From SHZI01 sp964371995 (GTDB lineage Bacteria; Pseudomonadota; Gammaproteobacteria; Steroidobacterales; GCA-2729495), in assembly GCA_964371995.1 (NCBI GenBank), contig CAYJPG010000023.1, positions 1 through 33,453 on the forward strand: 33,453 nt of DNA, written 5' to 3'. Shown here piece after piece: positions 1-8,453 of the stretch. The first letter of the stretch is position 1. Every line of letters begins with the position of its first letter. The notes beneath the pieces are model-generated. The model saw nothing but the letters and a program-made list of their open reading frames with translations. It made no database searches and was not told the DNA's origin. A program made the translations under genes and the position numbers.

Positions 1-1069
1 TGCAGGCACCGAGCAGCAGCGCGAGAACTGCTTCTGCCCATGGTGCCCAGCCTGGACGACTGATGTGCTGGCCATCAGCGAGATTGGCAACTTCTGTGGC
101 GAGTACGGCTGCGGGTCCCAGTTGCGCGTTGACCGATGCGGCAACGTTACCCGTCGCTGCGCCCACGATTGCGATCTGATCCTTGAGTGCGGGGAGTTCG
201 CCGCCAGCAAGCAGTTGCTCTGCGGAGATGACGCGGAAACCGGCTGCCTCCCGCCCCTTGTAGAATCTGAGCCAGCGCCCGTTCTCCGGCGAAGCCCGCG
301 TTGCGGAACCGCCAGCCATAAATGCGGCCATGCTGGCAGACGGCAATATGCCGTGACGCGTTAGCAGTCCGTGGGGCGCTTGGCGCAGTACGCCATCCTG
401 GTCCGGGGTGGTTTGTAAATGGCCTATGGCTGCAGCGGCCCCACACAGCGCAGGGTTGCCCGGCGCAATCACTGCCAGCCGGGCTCCACCGGCTGCTTCG
501 CCATAGCGTGAACTGTCCGCGGCAAGGCGCTCTTCACAGGAGTCTTCGGGCGGTTCTCGCCCAGGTACCGGGTCGGTAGCACCGAGGCCCAGAATCACAT
601 TGGCGGCCGCAGCCACAGCGGCTACGTTTCTCTGCTGCTGGCTGAGCCGTTGCTCAGCTTCCTGCAGCTGGCGCTCAAGAAGACCGGGTTGTGCTGAATT
701 CTGCAGCGTGTCTGTGCGCTTTTCCAATGCGATCAGCGCCTGCAGGCGGGCAATATCCTGTGCTGCAATCATCGCCGGTGGCGGTGATGCCGGCAGGATC
801 AGCCTGGCCCCGGACGCCTTTGCCCGAAGCAGCAGTTCGTCGAAGCGGGGCGTGAGCCATGGATTTGCGTCGGTCTTGCCGGTATCGATGATGAGAACCG
901 GCGCCACGGCAGGGCTGGCCGTCAGTTGCTGGAACACATCGTAATATCCGCGTTCGATGCCAATCAGGCGGTCGGCACCAGCCCAGAACAGCAGGGCCAG
1001 TGCCGTACACAGCAATACGCCTGCCGCCCGGTGCGGAAAACTGGATTCGCGACTGTCCCTTGGATGCAT
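1..1069 (-). CDS. CHASE2-domain membrane sensor protein, N-terminal part (cut by window edge)
   Basis: The reverse strand is open from an ATG at 1069 to base 1, about 356 residues, with no stop. An in-frame TGA lies a few codons upstream, so this ATG is the earliest possible start. The protein has a short basic N-terminus, one membrane helix at about residues 18-32 (VLLCTALALLFWAG), then an extracytoplasmic region. Seen in order are VLIIDTG, RFDELLLRAKASGARLILP, SQDGVLR-like and GILPSASMAAFMAGG segments, and near the end DQIAIVGAATGN followed by the start of a further hydrophobic stretch. This order matches CHASE2 sensory domains, which sit between an N-terminal helix and a bundle of helices ahead of an output domain. 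The output domain (kinase, cyclase or other) is outside the window, so the function stays open. The region around residues 130-155 is Gln/Glu-rich and likely a coiled coil. It is transcribed divergently from radA. Confidence 0.6.
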   Translation of the reverse strand, partial: MHPRDSRESSFPHRAAGVLLCTALALLFWAGADRLIGIERGYYDVFQQLTASPAVAPVLIIDTGKTDANPWLTPRFDELLLRAKASGARLILPASPPPAMIAAQDIARLQALIALEKRTDTLQNSAQPGLLERQLQEAEQRLSQQQRNVAAVAAAANVILGLGATDPVPGREPPEDSCEERLAADSSRYGEAAGGARLAVIAPGNPALCGAAAAIGHLQTTPDQDGVLRQAPHGLLTRHGILPSASMAAFMAGGSATRASPENGRWLRFYKGREAAGFRVISAEQLLAGGELPALKDQIAIVGAATGNVAASVNAQLGPAAVLATEVANLADGQHISRPGWAPWAEAVLALLLGAC

Positions 1070-1182
1070 TCCAAAATAGTATGCGGATCACGTTCTGCAG
1101 GTTGAGACTTGGGTTGGGGTTTCGGCTGGCAGAAGCGGTTTTACATCCCGAAATCACCAGCTTTCAGGAGCCGGAAGTCCCA

Positions 1183-2547
1183 ATGGCCAAAGCGCAGAAA
1201 GCCTATGTCTGTGGCGACTGTGGTGCGAGCACCACGAAGTGGCAGGGGCAATGCCCGGCCTGTGCCGCCTGGAATTCGCTGGAACCGCGCATCGTGGAGG
1301 CTGGTCGCACGATTGCCAGTCTGCCGGACGTCAGCGTGCAACGGCTGGCCGATGTCGGCGGGGAGACCGTACCGCGAATCCATACTGGGCTCAGCGAACT
1401 TGATCGTGCCTTGGGCGGGGGGCTCGTGCCGGGTTCGGCGGTCCTGATTGGTGGTGATCCCGGCATTGGCAAATCGACCCTGCTGCTGCAGGCCGCAGCC
1501 CGGCTTCAAACGGCTGGGTCCACTCTCTACGCCAGCGGCGAAGAGTCCCTGCAGCAGGTTAGCCTGCGTGGCCACCGTCTGGGCCTGCCGCTCGAAAAGG
1601 TGATTGCTATCGCAACGACGCGTGTTGAAGATGTCCTGGCGGCGGTAGAACAGACTCGTCCGGGCTGCGTGATCGTCGATTCAATCCAGACGATGATGAC
1701 CGACCTGCTGCCATCAGCGCCCGGGTCGCCCAATCAGTTGCGCACCTGCGCCAGCCTGCTGGTGAGGCTGGCGAAACAGACGGGAATCACCGTGATTCTC
1801 GTCGGTCACGTGACCAAGGATGGCCAGATTGCCGGGCCGCGGCTGCTGGAGCACATGGTAGATGTGGTGCTCTACTTTGAGAGCGAGATCGCGAGCCGGT
1901 TCCGGATACTGCGCGCGGTGAAGAACCGCTTTGGCGCCGCAAACGAACTCGGGATTTTCGTCATGACCGAAGGCGGGATACGCGAGGTCAAGAATCCGTC
2001 CGCACTGTTCGTATCACAGCGAACGGATCCTGTTCCGGGCAGCGTCGTGACCGCTGTCCACCAGGGAAGCCGACCGCTGCTCGTGGAAGTGCAGGCGCTT
2101 GCCGATCAGGGTGGCAGCGGGCCGCCACGTCGCGTTGCGATCGGGCTCGAGGCAAACCGGCTGACCCTGCTGCTGGCGGTGATGCATCGGCATGCCGGTA
2201 TCTCTACGCATAGCAGTGATGTGTTCGTCAATGTGGTCGGTGGCGTCCGCATTGCCGAGCCGGCAGCGGACCTGGCGGCGTTGCTCGCGACCATTTCGAG
2301 CGTACGTGATCGTCCCTTGCCGCGCGATCTCGTTGTATTTGGCGAGGTTGGGCTGGCTGGCGAGGTGCGGCCGGTTGCCTATGGGGAGGAGCGATTGCGC
2401 GAAGCCGCCAAGGTCGGGTTTCATCGGGCGCTGGTACCCAAGGCAAACCAGCCGCGGCAGGCGATAGCGGGTATGGAAGTTATTGCAGTCGACTCCCTGC
2501 ACGACGTCATGCGGGTGCTGCCGGCCTTGCAGGCTGCCGCCGGCTGA
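1183..2547 (+). CDS. radA: DNA repair protein RadA (Sms)
   Basis: RadA is a RecA-like ATPase that promotes branch migration of recombination intermediates in the cytoplasm. The 454-residue product (E. coli 460) starts with a C4 zinc finger (Cys10, Cys13, Cys24, Cys27). A Walker A motif GGDPGIGKST follows around residues 90-99, then the RadA-specific KNRFG motif near residue 250, and a Lon-protease-like C-terminal domain from about residue 290. The frame is open further upstream to 1000, but the ATG at 1183 gives the standard MAKAQKAYVCGDCG start with an AGGAG at 1166-1170. It converges with the CNNM-family gene, the stops being 22 bases apart. Confidence 0.97.
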   Translation: MAKAQKAYVCGDCGASTTKWQGQCPACAAWNSLEPRIVEAGRTIASLPDVSVQRLADVGGETVPRIHTGLSELDRALGGGLVPGSAVLIGGDPGIGKSTLLLQAAARLQTAGSTLYASGEESLQQVSLRGHRLGLPLEKVIAIATTRVEDVLAAVEQTRPGCVIVDSIQTMMTDLLPSAPGSPNQLRTCASLLVRLAKQTGITVILVGHVTKDGQIAGPRLLEHMVDVVLYFESEIASRFRILRAVKNRFGAANELGIFVMTEGGIREVKNPSALFVSQRTDPVPGSVVTAVHQGSRPLLVEVQALADQGGSGPPRRVAIGLEANRLTLLLAVMHRHAGISTHSSDVFVNVVGGVRIAEPAADLAALLATISSVRDRPLPRDLVVFGEVGLAGEVRPVAYGEERLREAAKVGFHRALVPKANQPRQAIAGMEVIAVDSLHDVMRVLPALQAAAG

Positions 2548-2569
2548 ATCTGCTGATCAGGCGCCGGAA

Positions 2570-3838
2570 TTATCGCCCTGGGGGTGGCGGGCGAATCCGT
2601 ACGGTACGTATGACGTTGTCGCCGGTTTCGGTAATTTCGACCGGATAGCCGTTCAGTTGCAGGGCTGTGCCGCGGACCGGAAAGGCTTCGAGCTGCTCAA
2701 GAATCAGTCCATTCAATGTTGTGGGTCCGTCTGTAGGCAGATGCCAGTTCATCATGCGATTCAGTGCCCGGACGTTGATGCCGGCGTTGACAAGCCATGA
2801 ATCCGACTTTTCCTCGCGACGTACTTCTTCGGGCGCCTCTTCACCATTGTTGGAGAATTCGCCAAGGATTTCCTCAAGCAGGTCTTCGATGGTCACCAGT
2901 CCCTGTATGTCCCCATACTCATCCACGACAAAGGCAGTGCGCTGCCTGCTGCGCCGGAACTGGGCGAGCAGGCCGTGCAAGGAAGTGCCCTCAGGGATGA
3001 AAAATGGTTCATCCATCGTCGACTCAATTGTTGCCTTGTCGAGCGTACCCGTACTGGCAAGCACCAGCTTGCGGATATAGAGGATACCGATCAGGTTTTC
3101 GATACTGCCCTGAAATACTGGCAGGCGGCTGTGGCGGCTGGTGGTGATCGTCGTGGCGATTTCGTGCCACTCGCCATCCAGATCAATACCTACCAGTTCG
3201 TTGTCTGGAATCATGATCTCATCGACGGTCATGTCTTCCAGTTCCAGTATGGACATCAGCATGCGCTGGCGCCGGCGTGGCAGTTTTGTGCCGGCATCCG
3301 TCACGAGGGTGCGCAGTTCTTCCAGAGTCAGATGATGCTGGTTGACGTGATCCGGACGTACGCCGAACAGCCGTAACAAAGCGTTGGAAATGGCGGTGAT
3401 GAGCCAGACGACCGGCAAAGTTGCCTTGAGCAGAAAGTAATAAACGACTGCTGCCGGCAGGCCAAATGCCTCGGAACGAAGTGCGCCCAGCGTCTTGGGC
3501 ATGACATCCGTGAAAACCATGATGACGAATGCCAGTCCGATGCTGGCGACAGCAACGCCCGCAGGTCCACCCATCCGCAGCGCCACGAGTGTTACCAGTG
3601 CGGTGGCCAGCGTGTTGGCAATATTGCTGCCGATGAGGATCAGCGAGATCAGGCGGTCGGGACGTGCCAGCAGGCGTTCAGCCAGTCGGGCACCCAGATG
3701 CCCCTGCCGTGCCTTGTGCCGCAGCCGGTAACGGTTGAGCGTCAGGAGTGCTGTTTCAGAGCCCGAGAAGAAAGCTGAAATCAGGAGTAACAGGACAAGA
3801 AGCGCGATGAGCGTACCGGCAGACAGGTCGTCGCCCAA
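2570..3838 (-). CDS. CNNM/CorC-HlyC family membrane protein (YfjD/CorB-like)
   Basis: This is an inner-membrane protein of the CNNM family (DUF21 plus CBS pair plus CorC_HlyC), whose members act in Mg2+/Co2+ homeostasis. The 422-residue length matches YfjD/CorB. Seen in order: an N-terminal helix with the family signature SAFFSGSETALLTLNRYRL near residue 20-38, further helices to about residue 155, a CBS pair at about 190-330 (for example DEYGDIQGLVTIEDLLEEILGE), and a C-terminal CorC_HlyC domain. The start is TTG at 3838. A stop codon lies four codons upstream and no ATG or GTG occurs between them; an AGAGGT ribosome-binding site sits 8 bases before the TTG. The substrate ion is inferred from the family only. 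The gene is divergent from ffh. Confidence 0.9.
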   Translation of the reverse strand: MGDDLSAGTLIALLVLLLLISAFFSGSETALLTLNRYRLRHKARQGHLGARLAERLLARPDRLISLILIGSNIANTLATALVTLVALRMGGPAGVAVASIGLAFVIMVFTDVMPKTLGALRSEAFGLPAAVVYYFLLKATLPVVWLITAISNALLRLFGVRPDHVNQHHLTLEELRTLVTDAGTKLPRRRQRMLMSILELEDMTVDEIMIPDNELVGIDLDGEWHEIATTITTSRHSRLPVFQGSIENLIGILYIRKLVLASTGTLDKATIESTMDEPFFIPEGTSLHGLLAQFRRSRQRTAFVVDEYGDIQGLVTIEDLLEEILGEFSNNGEEAPEEVRREEKSDSWLVNAGINVRALNRMMNWHLPTDGPTTLNGLILEQLEAFPVRGTALQLNGYPVEITETGDNVIRTVRIRPPPPGR

Positions 3839-3941
3839 TGAAGTGGACCTCTAGCGGCGAAAAGCGGGTATCCATGGTGACCAATGCCTTGCAAGCATGT
3901 CAAGGAATTGGTGTTACGCACATCGATTGGCCTGAATTGCA

Positions 3942-3947
3942 TACAAT
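3942..3947 (+). promoter_or_regulatory. Possible -10 element upstream of ffh
   Basis: TACAAT, one mismatch from the sigma-70 consensus, lies 52 bases before the ffh ATG in the 161-base gap between two divergent genes. There is no convincing -35 hexamer at 16-18 bases. The assignment rests on position and the single hexamer. Confidence 0.3.
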
Positions 3948-3999
3948 TGGGCGGTCGCGCCTCGCGCGGCGAATTTCAGCAACTTTCCGGGGCTACAGC

Positions 4000-5346
4000 A
4001 TGTTTGCCAGTCTTAGCGAGCGGTTACGCGGCGTTCTCGACCAGGTGCGCGGCCGCGGCCGGCTTACCGAAGAGAATATCGACGACGCAGTGCGTGATGT
4101 GCGGCGTGCGCTGATCGAGGCGGATGTCGCCTTGCCGGTGATCCGTGACTTCGTGGCGCGTGTACGTGAACGCGCCGTCGGTGCGGAAGTGCTGCGCAGC
4201 CTCACGCCCGGACAGGCGTTCATCAAGATACTGCACGAGCAGCTGACTGCCACCCTGGGTGCGGGTGTAGCAGAACTCAATCTGCGTCATCAGCCGCCCG
4301 CCGTCATACTGCTTGCCGGCCTGCAGGGTGCCGGCAAGACCACGACGGCCGCAAAGCTGGCGTTATTTATCCGCGACCGGCTCGGCAAACGGGCTGGCCT
4401 GGCAAGCACTGACACGCAGCGGCCGGCAGCCATGCTGCAGCTGGAGCGACTTGCCGCATCGATCGATATTCCGTACCTGAGTGCGGCACCTGCGCAGAGT
4501 CCGCTTGCAATTGCTGACCAGGCTCTCAAGGCGGCCCGGCTGGCCCAGCTGGACGTCCTGATACTGGATACCGCGGGCCGTAGCCGCCTCGACAGTGAGC
4601 TGCTGGACGAAGCGCGCGAGATGAGTCAGCGCACTGATCCCATCGAAATCCTGTTCGTCATCGACAGTATGGCCGGTCAGGATGCGGTGAATGCAGCCCA
4701 GGCTTTTGCTGCCGTGTTACCGCTCACCGGCGTGATCCTGACCAAAACGGATGGCGATGCTCGGGGCGGAGCGGCGCTTTCAGTCAAGGCGGTAACCGGC
4801 GTACCGATCAAGTTCATGGGTACCGGCGAGGCGGTTCACGAACTGGAGCCCTTTCATCCCGACCGGATGGCGTCACGCATACTCGGAATGGGCGACGTGC
4901 TGGGCCTCGTCGAAGAGGTTCAGCGGAAGGCGGATCACGCGGCCGCAGCGCAACTTGCCGAGAAGATGTCCACTGGCAAGCAGTTCGATCTCAACGATCT
5001 GCGTGCCCAGCTTGAGCAGATCAGCGGCCTGGGTGGCGTCGAAAGCATGCTGGACAAGCTGCCGCTCCCGCCGGGCATGTCGGCGGAAAAGCTTGCCGGT
5101 CAGATGGATCCGCGCATGCTGCGTCGCCAGATCGCGATCATCAACTCGATGACCGCCCGGGAGCGTCGCCGGCCCGGGATAATCGACGGATCGCGTCGGA
5201 AGCGCATAGCGGCGGGTTCCGGCCTGTCAGTGCAGGCAGTTAACCAGCTCATGAAGCAGCATGCGCAGATGCAGAAAATGATGAAAAAGATGGGGCAGGG
5301 TGGTCTGCGCCGCATGATGCGTGGACTCCCCGGGTTCGGGCGGTAG
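4000..5346 (+). CDS. ffh: Signal recognition particle GTPase Ffh
   Basis: Ffh is the protein part of the SRP. With 4.5S RNA it binds nascent signal sequences and delivers them to FtsY for insertion by Sec. The 448-residue product (E. coli 453) shows the N domain (residues 1-90), the GTPase G domain with P-loop GLQGAGKTTT, the DTQRPAA and DTAGR motifs, TKTDGDARGG, and a methionine-rich M domain near the C-terminus (QLMKQHAQMQKMMKKM). The frame is open upstream to 3838, but the family N-terminus MFASLSERL begins at the ATG at 4000. The 54 preceding codons resemble no Ffh and contain the likely promoter. It precedes the rpsP operon, as in many Gammaproteobacteria. Confidence 0.97.
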   Translation: MFASLSERLRGVLDQVRGRGRLTEENIDDAVRDVRRALIEADVALPVIRDFVARVRERAVGAEVLRSLTPGQAFIKILHEQLTATLGAGVAELNLRHQPPAVILLAGLQGAGKTTTAAKLALFIRDRLGKRAGLASTDTQRPAAMLQLERLAASIDIPYLSAAPAQSPLAIADQALKAARLAQLDVLILDTAGRSRLDSELLDEAREMSQRTDPIEILFVIDSMAGQDAVNAAQAFAAVLPLTGVILTKTDGDARGGAALSVKAVTGVPIKFMGTGEAVHELEPFHPDRMASRILGMGDVLGLVEEVQRKADHAAAAQLAEKMSTGKQFDLNDLRAQLEQISGLGGVESMLDKLPLPPGMSAEKLAGQMDPRMLRRQIAIINSMTARERRRPGIIDGSRRKRIAAGSGLSVQAVNQLMKQHAQMQKMMKKMGQGGLRRMMRGLPGFGR

Positions 5347-5445
5347 TCAAAGCCCCCGGGACCGGTGCTAATCGGTGAGATTTCAAGTAACATTCCCGGT
5401 TTACACGTTCCCGGCACTCAAGATTTAACAGGAATTTGCAGAACG

Positions 5446-5712
5446 ATGGTTACTATCCGTCTGTCCCGCGGAGGCGCAAAAGCGCGGCCGTTTTACCATA
5501 TCGTCGTGTGTGACTCGCGCCGCGCCAGAGATGGTCGGTATGTCGAGCGGGTTGGCTTTTTCAGCCCCATGGCGACTGCCAACGAAGAAAAGCTGCGTAT
5601 TGATCTCGCACGCGTCGATTACTGGACTGGCGTTGGCGCGCAGCTTTCCGATCGCGTTGCCTCGCTGCTGAAGGGCTTCCGGCGCCAGACTGACGTCGCC
5701 AAGGCTGCCTGA
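5446..5712 (+). CDS. rpsP: 30S ribosomal protein S16
   Basis: S16 is a small-subunit assembly protein. The 88-residue product carries the standard N-terminus MVTIRLSRGGAKARPFYHIVV and the segment DGRYVERVGFFSP. The ORF extends upstream to 5365, but the conserved start is the ATG at 5446. A TTTACA hexamer at 5400-5405 could be a -35 for an operon promoter in the 99-base gap after ffh, though no strong -10 matches it. It is the first gene of rpsP-rimM-trmD-rplS. Confidence 0.97.
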   Translation: MVTIRLSRGGAKARPFYHIVVCDSRRARDGRYVERVGFFSPMATANEEKLRIDLARVDYWTGVGAQLSDRVASLLKGFRRQTDVAKAA

Positions 5713-5782
5713 TCGTTTCCGGCCTCCCGGGCCTTGACGCGCAGCTGCAGTTCTTGAGGCGCGCTTCGGATCTCGGCAGCCA

Positions 5783-6295
5783 ATGACGGCGGTCAATGAT
5801 CGAAGGGTGGCTGTAGGCCGGATTGCGGGTTTATTTGGGGTTCGTGGCTGGCTAAAGGTTTATTCCTATACCGTTCCCCGCGATAACGTCGTCGGCTACA
5901 GTCCCTGGTACCTGGTTCTCGATGGCCAGAGCCGGCAGGTCAAGGTGCTTTCGGGACGTGCCCACGGTGACACTGTAGTTGCCCAGATTGAGGGAATTCA
6001 GGATCGGGATGCAGCGGCTGCGCTGGTCGGTTCTGAAATAGAAGTGGACCGGGCCGTATTCGGCAAGGCAGGCCGCGAGCAGTTTTTCTGGACGGACCTG
6101 CAGGGGATGAAGGTTCAGACCCTGACAGGTGAGAGTCTCGGTGTGGTTGATCACCTGTTTGAGACCGGAGCGAATGATGTGATGGTCGTTGTCGGCGAGC
6201 GTCGGCATCTGGTCCCTTTCCTGTATGGCAGGGTGGTTACTGGAGTGGATGCGGAGCAGCGGCTGATCACGGTTGATTGGGACCCCGGCTTTTAG
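5783..6295 (+). CDS. rimM: Ribosome maturation factor RimM
   Basis: RimM binds S19 and helps maturation of the 30S head. The 170-residue length is normal for the family. An N-terminal RimM beta-barrel (VAVGRIAGLFGVRGWLKVYS, residues 8-27) is followed by a PRC-barrel domain from about residue 95 (FFWTDLQGMKVQTLTGESLG), ending with the typical LVPFLYGRVV and DWDPGF. It lies 70 bases after rpsP and 36 before trmD in the conserved operon. Confidence 0.96.
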   Translation: MTAVNDRRVAVGRIAGLFGVRGWLKVYSYTVPRDNVVGYSPWYLVLDGQSRQVKVLSGRAHGDTVVAQIEGIQDRDAAAALVGSEIEVDRAVFGKAGREQFFWTDLQGMKVQTLTGESLGVVDHLFETGANDVMVVVGERRHLVPFLYGRVVTGVDAEQRLITVDWDPGF

Positions 6296-6331
6296 CCAGG
6301 ACCCCGGATTGACGACGAGGATGGGCTGAGC

Positions 6332-7102
6332 GTGGATATCGCGGTTGTTTCGCTGTTTCCGGAGATGCTTGCGCCCTTTGCGGAGTTTGGAGTTGTCGGG
6401 CGGGCGGTACAGCGCAAGCTGGTGCGGATGGAGACCGTCGATCCGCGCAGCTACGCGACCGACGTGCACGGTACGGTGGATGACCGGCCCTATGGCGGTG
6501 GTCCGGGCATGTTGCTGCGGGTGGAGCCGTACGCGACCGCAATAGCGGCCGCGCGGACCAGGGTTCCGGACGGGAGTCCGGTAATTTTCCTGACGCCCCA
6601 GGGGCAGGTCTTCGATCAGACGGTGGCGCGACGGCTTGCTGCGCTGCCCGGGATGATCCTGGTGGCTGGCCGCTATGAGGGATTTGACGAACGACTCATC
6701 GAGATGGCCTGCGACGAGGAGTTGTCGCTAGGCGATTTTGTGTTGAGCGGTGGCGAGATTGCTGCGATGGCTGTTATCGATGCCACGCTGAGATTGCTGC
6801 CTGGTGTGCTGGGCGATGAACAGTCTGCGGTAGAGGATTCGTTCTCGACGGGCCTGCTCGATCATCCACACTACACGCGGCCGGAAGTAATACATGGCCG
6901 GGCTGTACCTGGCGTTCTGCTGGCGGGTGATCACGAAGCCATCCGTCGCTGGCGCAGAAAGCAGGCGCTCGGCAGGACGAGTCTGCGCAGGCCGGAGTTG
7001 CTGCAGGGCGGGAGCCTCGGCAGCGAAGATCGCAGACTGCTTGACGAATTTCTCGAGGAACGGCAGCCCGGGAATGAGGACGATAACCGCCCGCTGCACT
7101 AG
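6332..7102 (+). CDS. trmD: tRNA (guanine-N1)-methyltransferase TrmD
   Basis: TrmD methylates G37 next to the anticodon of tRNAs reading CNN and GGG codons, using S-adenosylmethionine, and prevents +1 frameshifting. The 256-residue product has the SPOUT deep trefoil-knot signature: DDRPYGGGPGML near residues 50-61, AGRYEGFDER near 112-121, and GDFVLSGGEIAAM near 134-146. The conserved Asp of the SFSTGLLDHPHYTRP segment is present. The start is GTG at 6332, giving the normal MDIAVVSLFPEM N-terminus. Confidence 0.97.
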   Translation: MDIAVVSLFPEMLAPFAEFGVVGRAVQRKLVRMETVDPRSYATDVHGTVDDRPYGGGPGMLLRVEPYATAIAAARTRVPDGSPVIFLTPQGQVFDQTVARRLAALPGMILVAGRYEGFDERLIEMACDEELSLGDFVLSGGEIAAMAVIDATLRLLPGVLGDEQSAVEDSFSTGLLDHPHYTRPEVIHGRAVPGVLLAGDHEAIRRWRRKQALGRTSLRRPELLQGGSLGSEDRRLLDEFLEERQPGNEDDNRPLH

Positions 7103-7164
7103 GCTAAAATTCAGCCGGTGTCGATGGGCTTGAACAGGCGTTTGAACAGAGTTGGATCACGACC

Positions 7165-7509
7165 ATGCGAAACATCATCGAAACACTTGAATCCGAAGCC
7201 CTCAAGACCGGGATTCCCGACTTTGTGCCCGGCGACACCGTCGTGGTGCAGGTACGGGTCAAGGAGGGCACCCGCGAGCGTCTGCAGGCCTATGAAGGCG
7301 TGGTGATTGCCCGCCGCAACCGGGGGCTGAACTCGTCTTTTACCGTGCGCAAGGTATCGCATGGCGAAGGCGTGGAACGCGTTTTCCCGCTGCACAGCCC
7401 GACGGTCGCCGAGATCACGGTCAAGCGCCGTGGTGCGGTGCGCCGGGCCAAGCTCTACTATCTGCGTGATCGCAGCGGCAAGTCTGCGCGTATTCGCGAA
7501 AAGGTCTGA
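7165..7509 (+). CDS. rplS: 50S ribosomal protein L19
   Basis: L19 lies at the interface between the 30S and 50S subunits. The 114-residue product has the family signature FVPGDTVVVQVRVKEG, GVVIARRNRGLNSSFTVRK, GEGVERVFPLHSP and the basic C-terminal tail. It ends the rpsP operon, 62 bases after trmD. The next gene starts only about 11 bases after the L19 stop, so read-through into the TRAP genes is possible. No clear intrinsic terminator was seen between them. Confidence 0.97.
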   Translation: MRNIIETLESEALKTGIPDFVPGDTVVVQVRVKEGTRERLQAYEGVVIARRNRGLNSSFTVRKVSHGEGVERVFPLHSPTVAEITVKRRGAVRRAKLYYLRDRSGKSARIREKV

Positions 7510-7520
7510 TCGCCCGGGTT

Positions 7521-8438
7521 TTGCCGGTGCCCGGTCTGCCACGGTATCGCACTGGCCCGGACCCGTACCGGCGGTTCCGGTCAGGGCTGGGCCGGGCCGC
7601 CGTTGTCACGCTGTGCGTTTTGCTGATGTCAGGCTGCGCCAGTATGGCAAGGTCGGCAGCATCGGATTTCGCCAGCAATCTTTCGGCGGCAATCCTGAAT
7701 CAGGATGATCCGGAACTCGTTCGCGACAGCCTGCCGGCCTACCTTCTCATTCTCGACTCGCTGGCAGCCTCGCCAGAGGCGACAGGCGATGTACTCGGTG
7801 TGAGCGCCAGGCTTTATGCCGCATACGCCGTAGTGTTCGTTGCCGATCCGGACCGGTCAGCAAATCTTGCCGCACATGCCCGTGCCTACGGTACGCGAGC
7901 CCTGTGTGCTGATGGCAGGGGACATAGCTGTGGTATTGACCAGCTGCCGTATACCGACCTTGAGCTGCAGCTGGACAAGGCTGATTCCGGCGATGCTTCT
8001 GTGCTGTTGAGTTATGTGGTCGGTTCGCTGGCCTACATCAGAACCCATGGTGAAGACTGGCAGGCACTGGCCGAGCTGCCGAGAATGGAAAGTGTGCTGA
8101 ACCGGCTGCTGGTGATCAGTCCAGGCAGCGATGCTGCGCAGGTGAATACCTATCTCGGCGTACTCAACACGCTGCGGCCTGCAGCACTCGGTGGGCATCC
8201 GGAGCGCGGACGGGTATATTTTGAACGCGCACTGGAGCTGACCGGCCGGCGCGACCTTAGTGTCCTGGTTGACTATGCACGGGGCTATGCGCGTCTCGTT
8301 TATGATCGCGAGTTGCACGATCAGCTGCTCAATGAAGCGTTGCAGGCAGACCCCCGTCAGCCAGGCTATACGCTGTTCAATATACTGGCTCAGCGACAGG
8401 CTGCCGAGCTGCTGGCTTCAGCCGATGATTATTTCTAG
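7521..8438 (+). CDS. tatT: TRAP transporter TatT-family lipoprotein
   Basis: This looks like the TatT component of a TPR-associated TRAP system, a helical TPR-like lipoprotein that pairs with the periplasmic solute-binding protein. Seen: a hydrophobic signal with lipobox LMSGC (Cys39 from the TTG at 7521), then about 265 residues rich in helix, including DYARGYARLVYDRELHDQLLNEAL and a terminal AQRQAAELLASADDYF. The unusually long n-region before the signal suggests the true start may be later, for example the GTG at 7527. No clear ribosome-binding site decides this. It sits 15 bases before dctP, as expected for a P-T pair. Confidence 0.8.
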   Translation: MPVPGLPRYRTGPDPYRRFRSGLGRAAVVTLCVLLMSGCASMARSAASDFASNLSAAILNQDDPELVRDSLPAYLLILDSLAASPEATGDVLGVSARLYAAYAVVFVADPDRSANLAAHARAYGTRALCADGRGHSCGIDQLPYTDLELQLDKADSGDASVLLSYVVGSLAYIRTHGEDWQALAELPRMESVLNRLLVISPGSDAAQVNTYLGVLNTLRPAALGGHPERGRVYFERALELTGRRDLSVLVDYARGYARLVYDRELHDQLLNEALQADPRQPGYTLFNILAQRQAAELLASADDYF

Positions 8439-8453
8439 AGGCGCTTTGTACTG

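Noticed and set aside
675..1157. Minus-strand ORF of 160 aa at the left end
   Set aside because: It is another frame over the CHASE2 gene and is Arg/Ser/Gly-rich without any domain features.
3838..3999. N-terminal extension of ffh by 54 codons
   Set aside because: The extension does not resemble Ffh, which begins at MFASLSERL, and the stretch holds the likely promoter.
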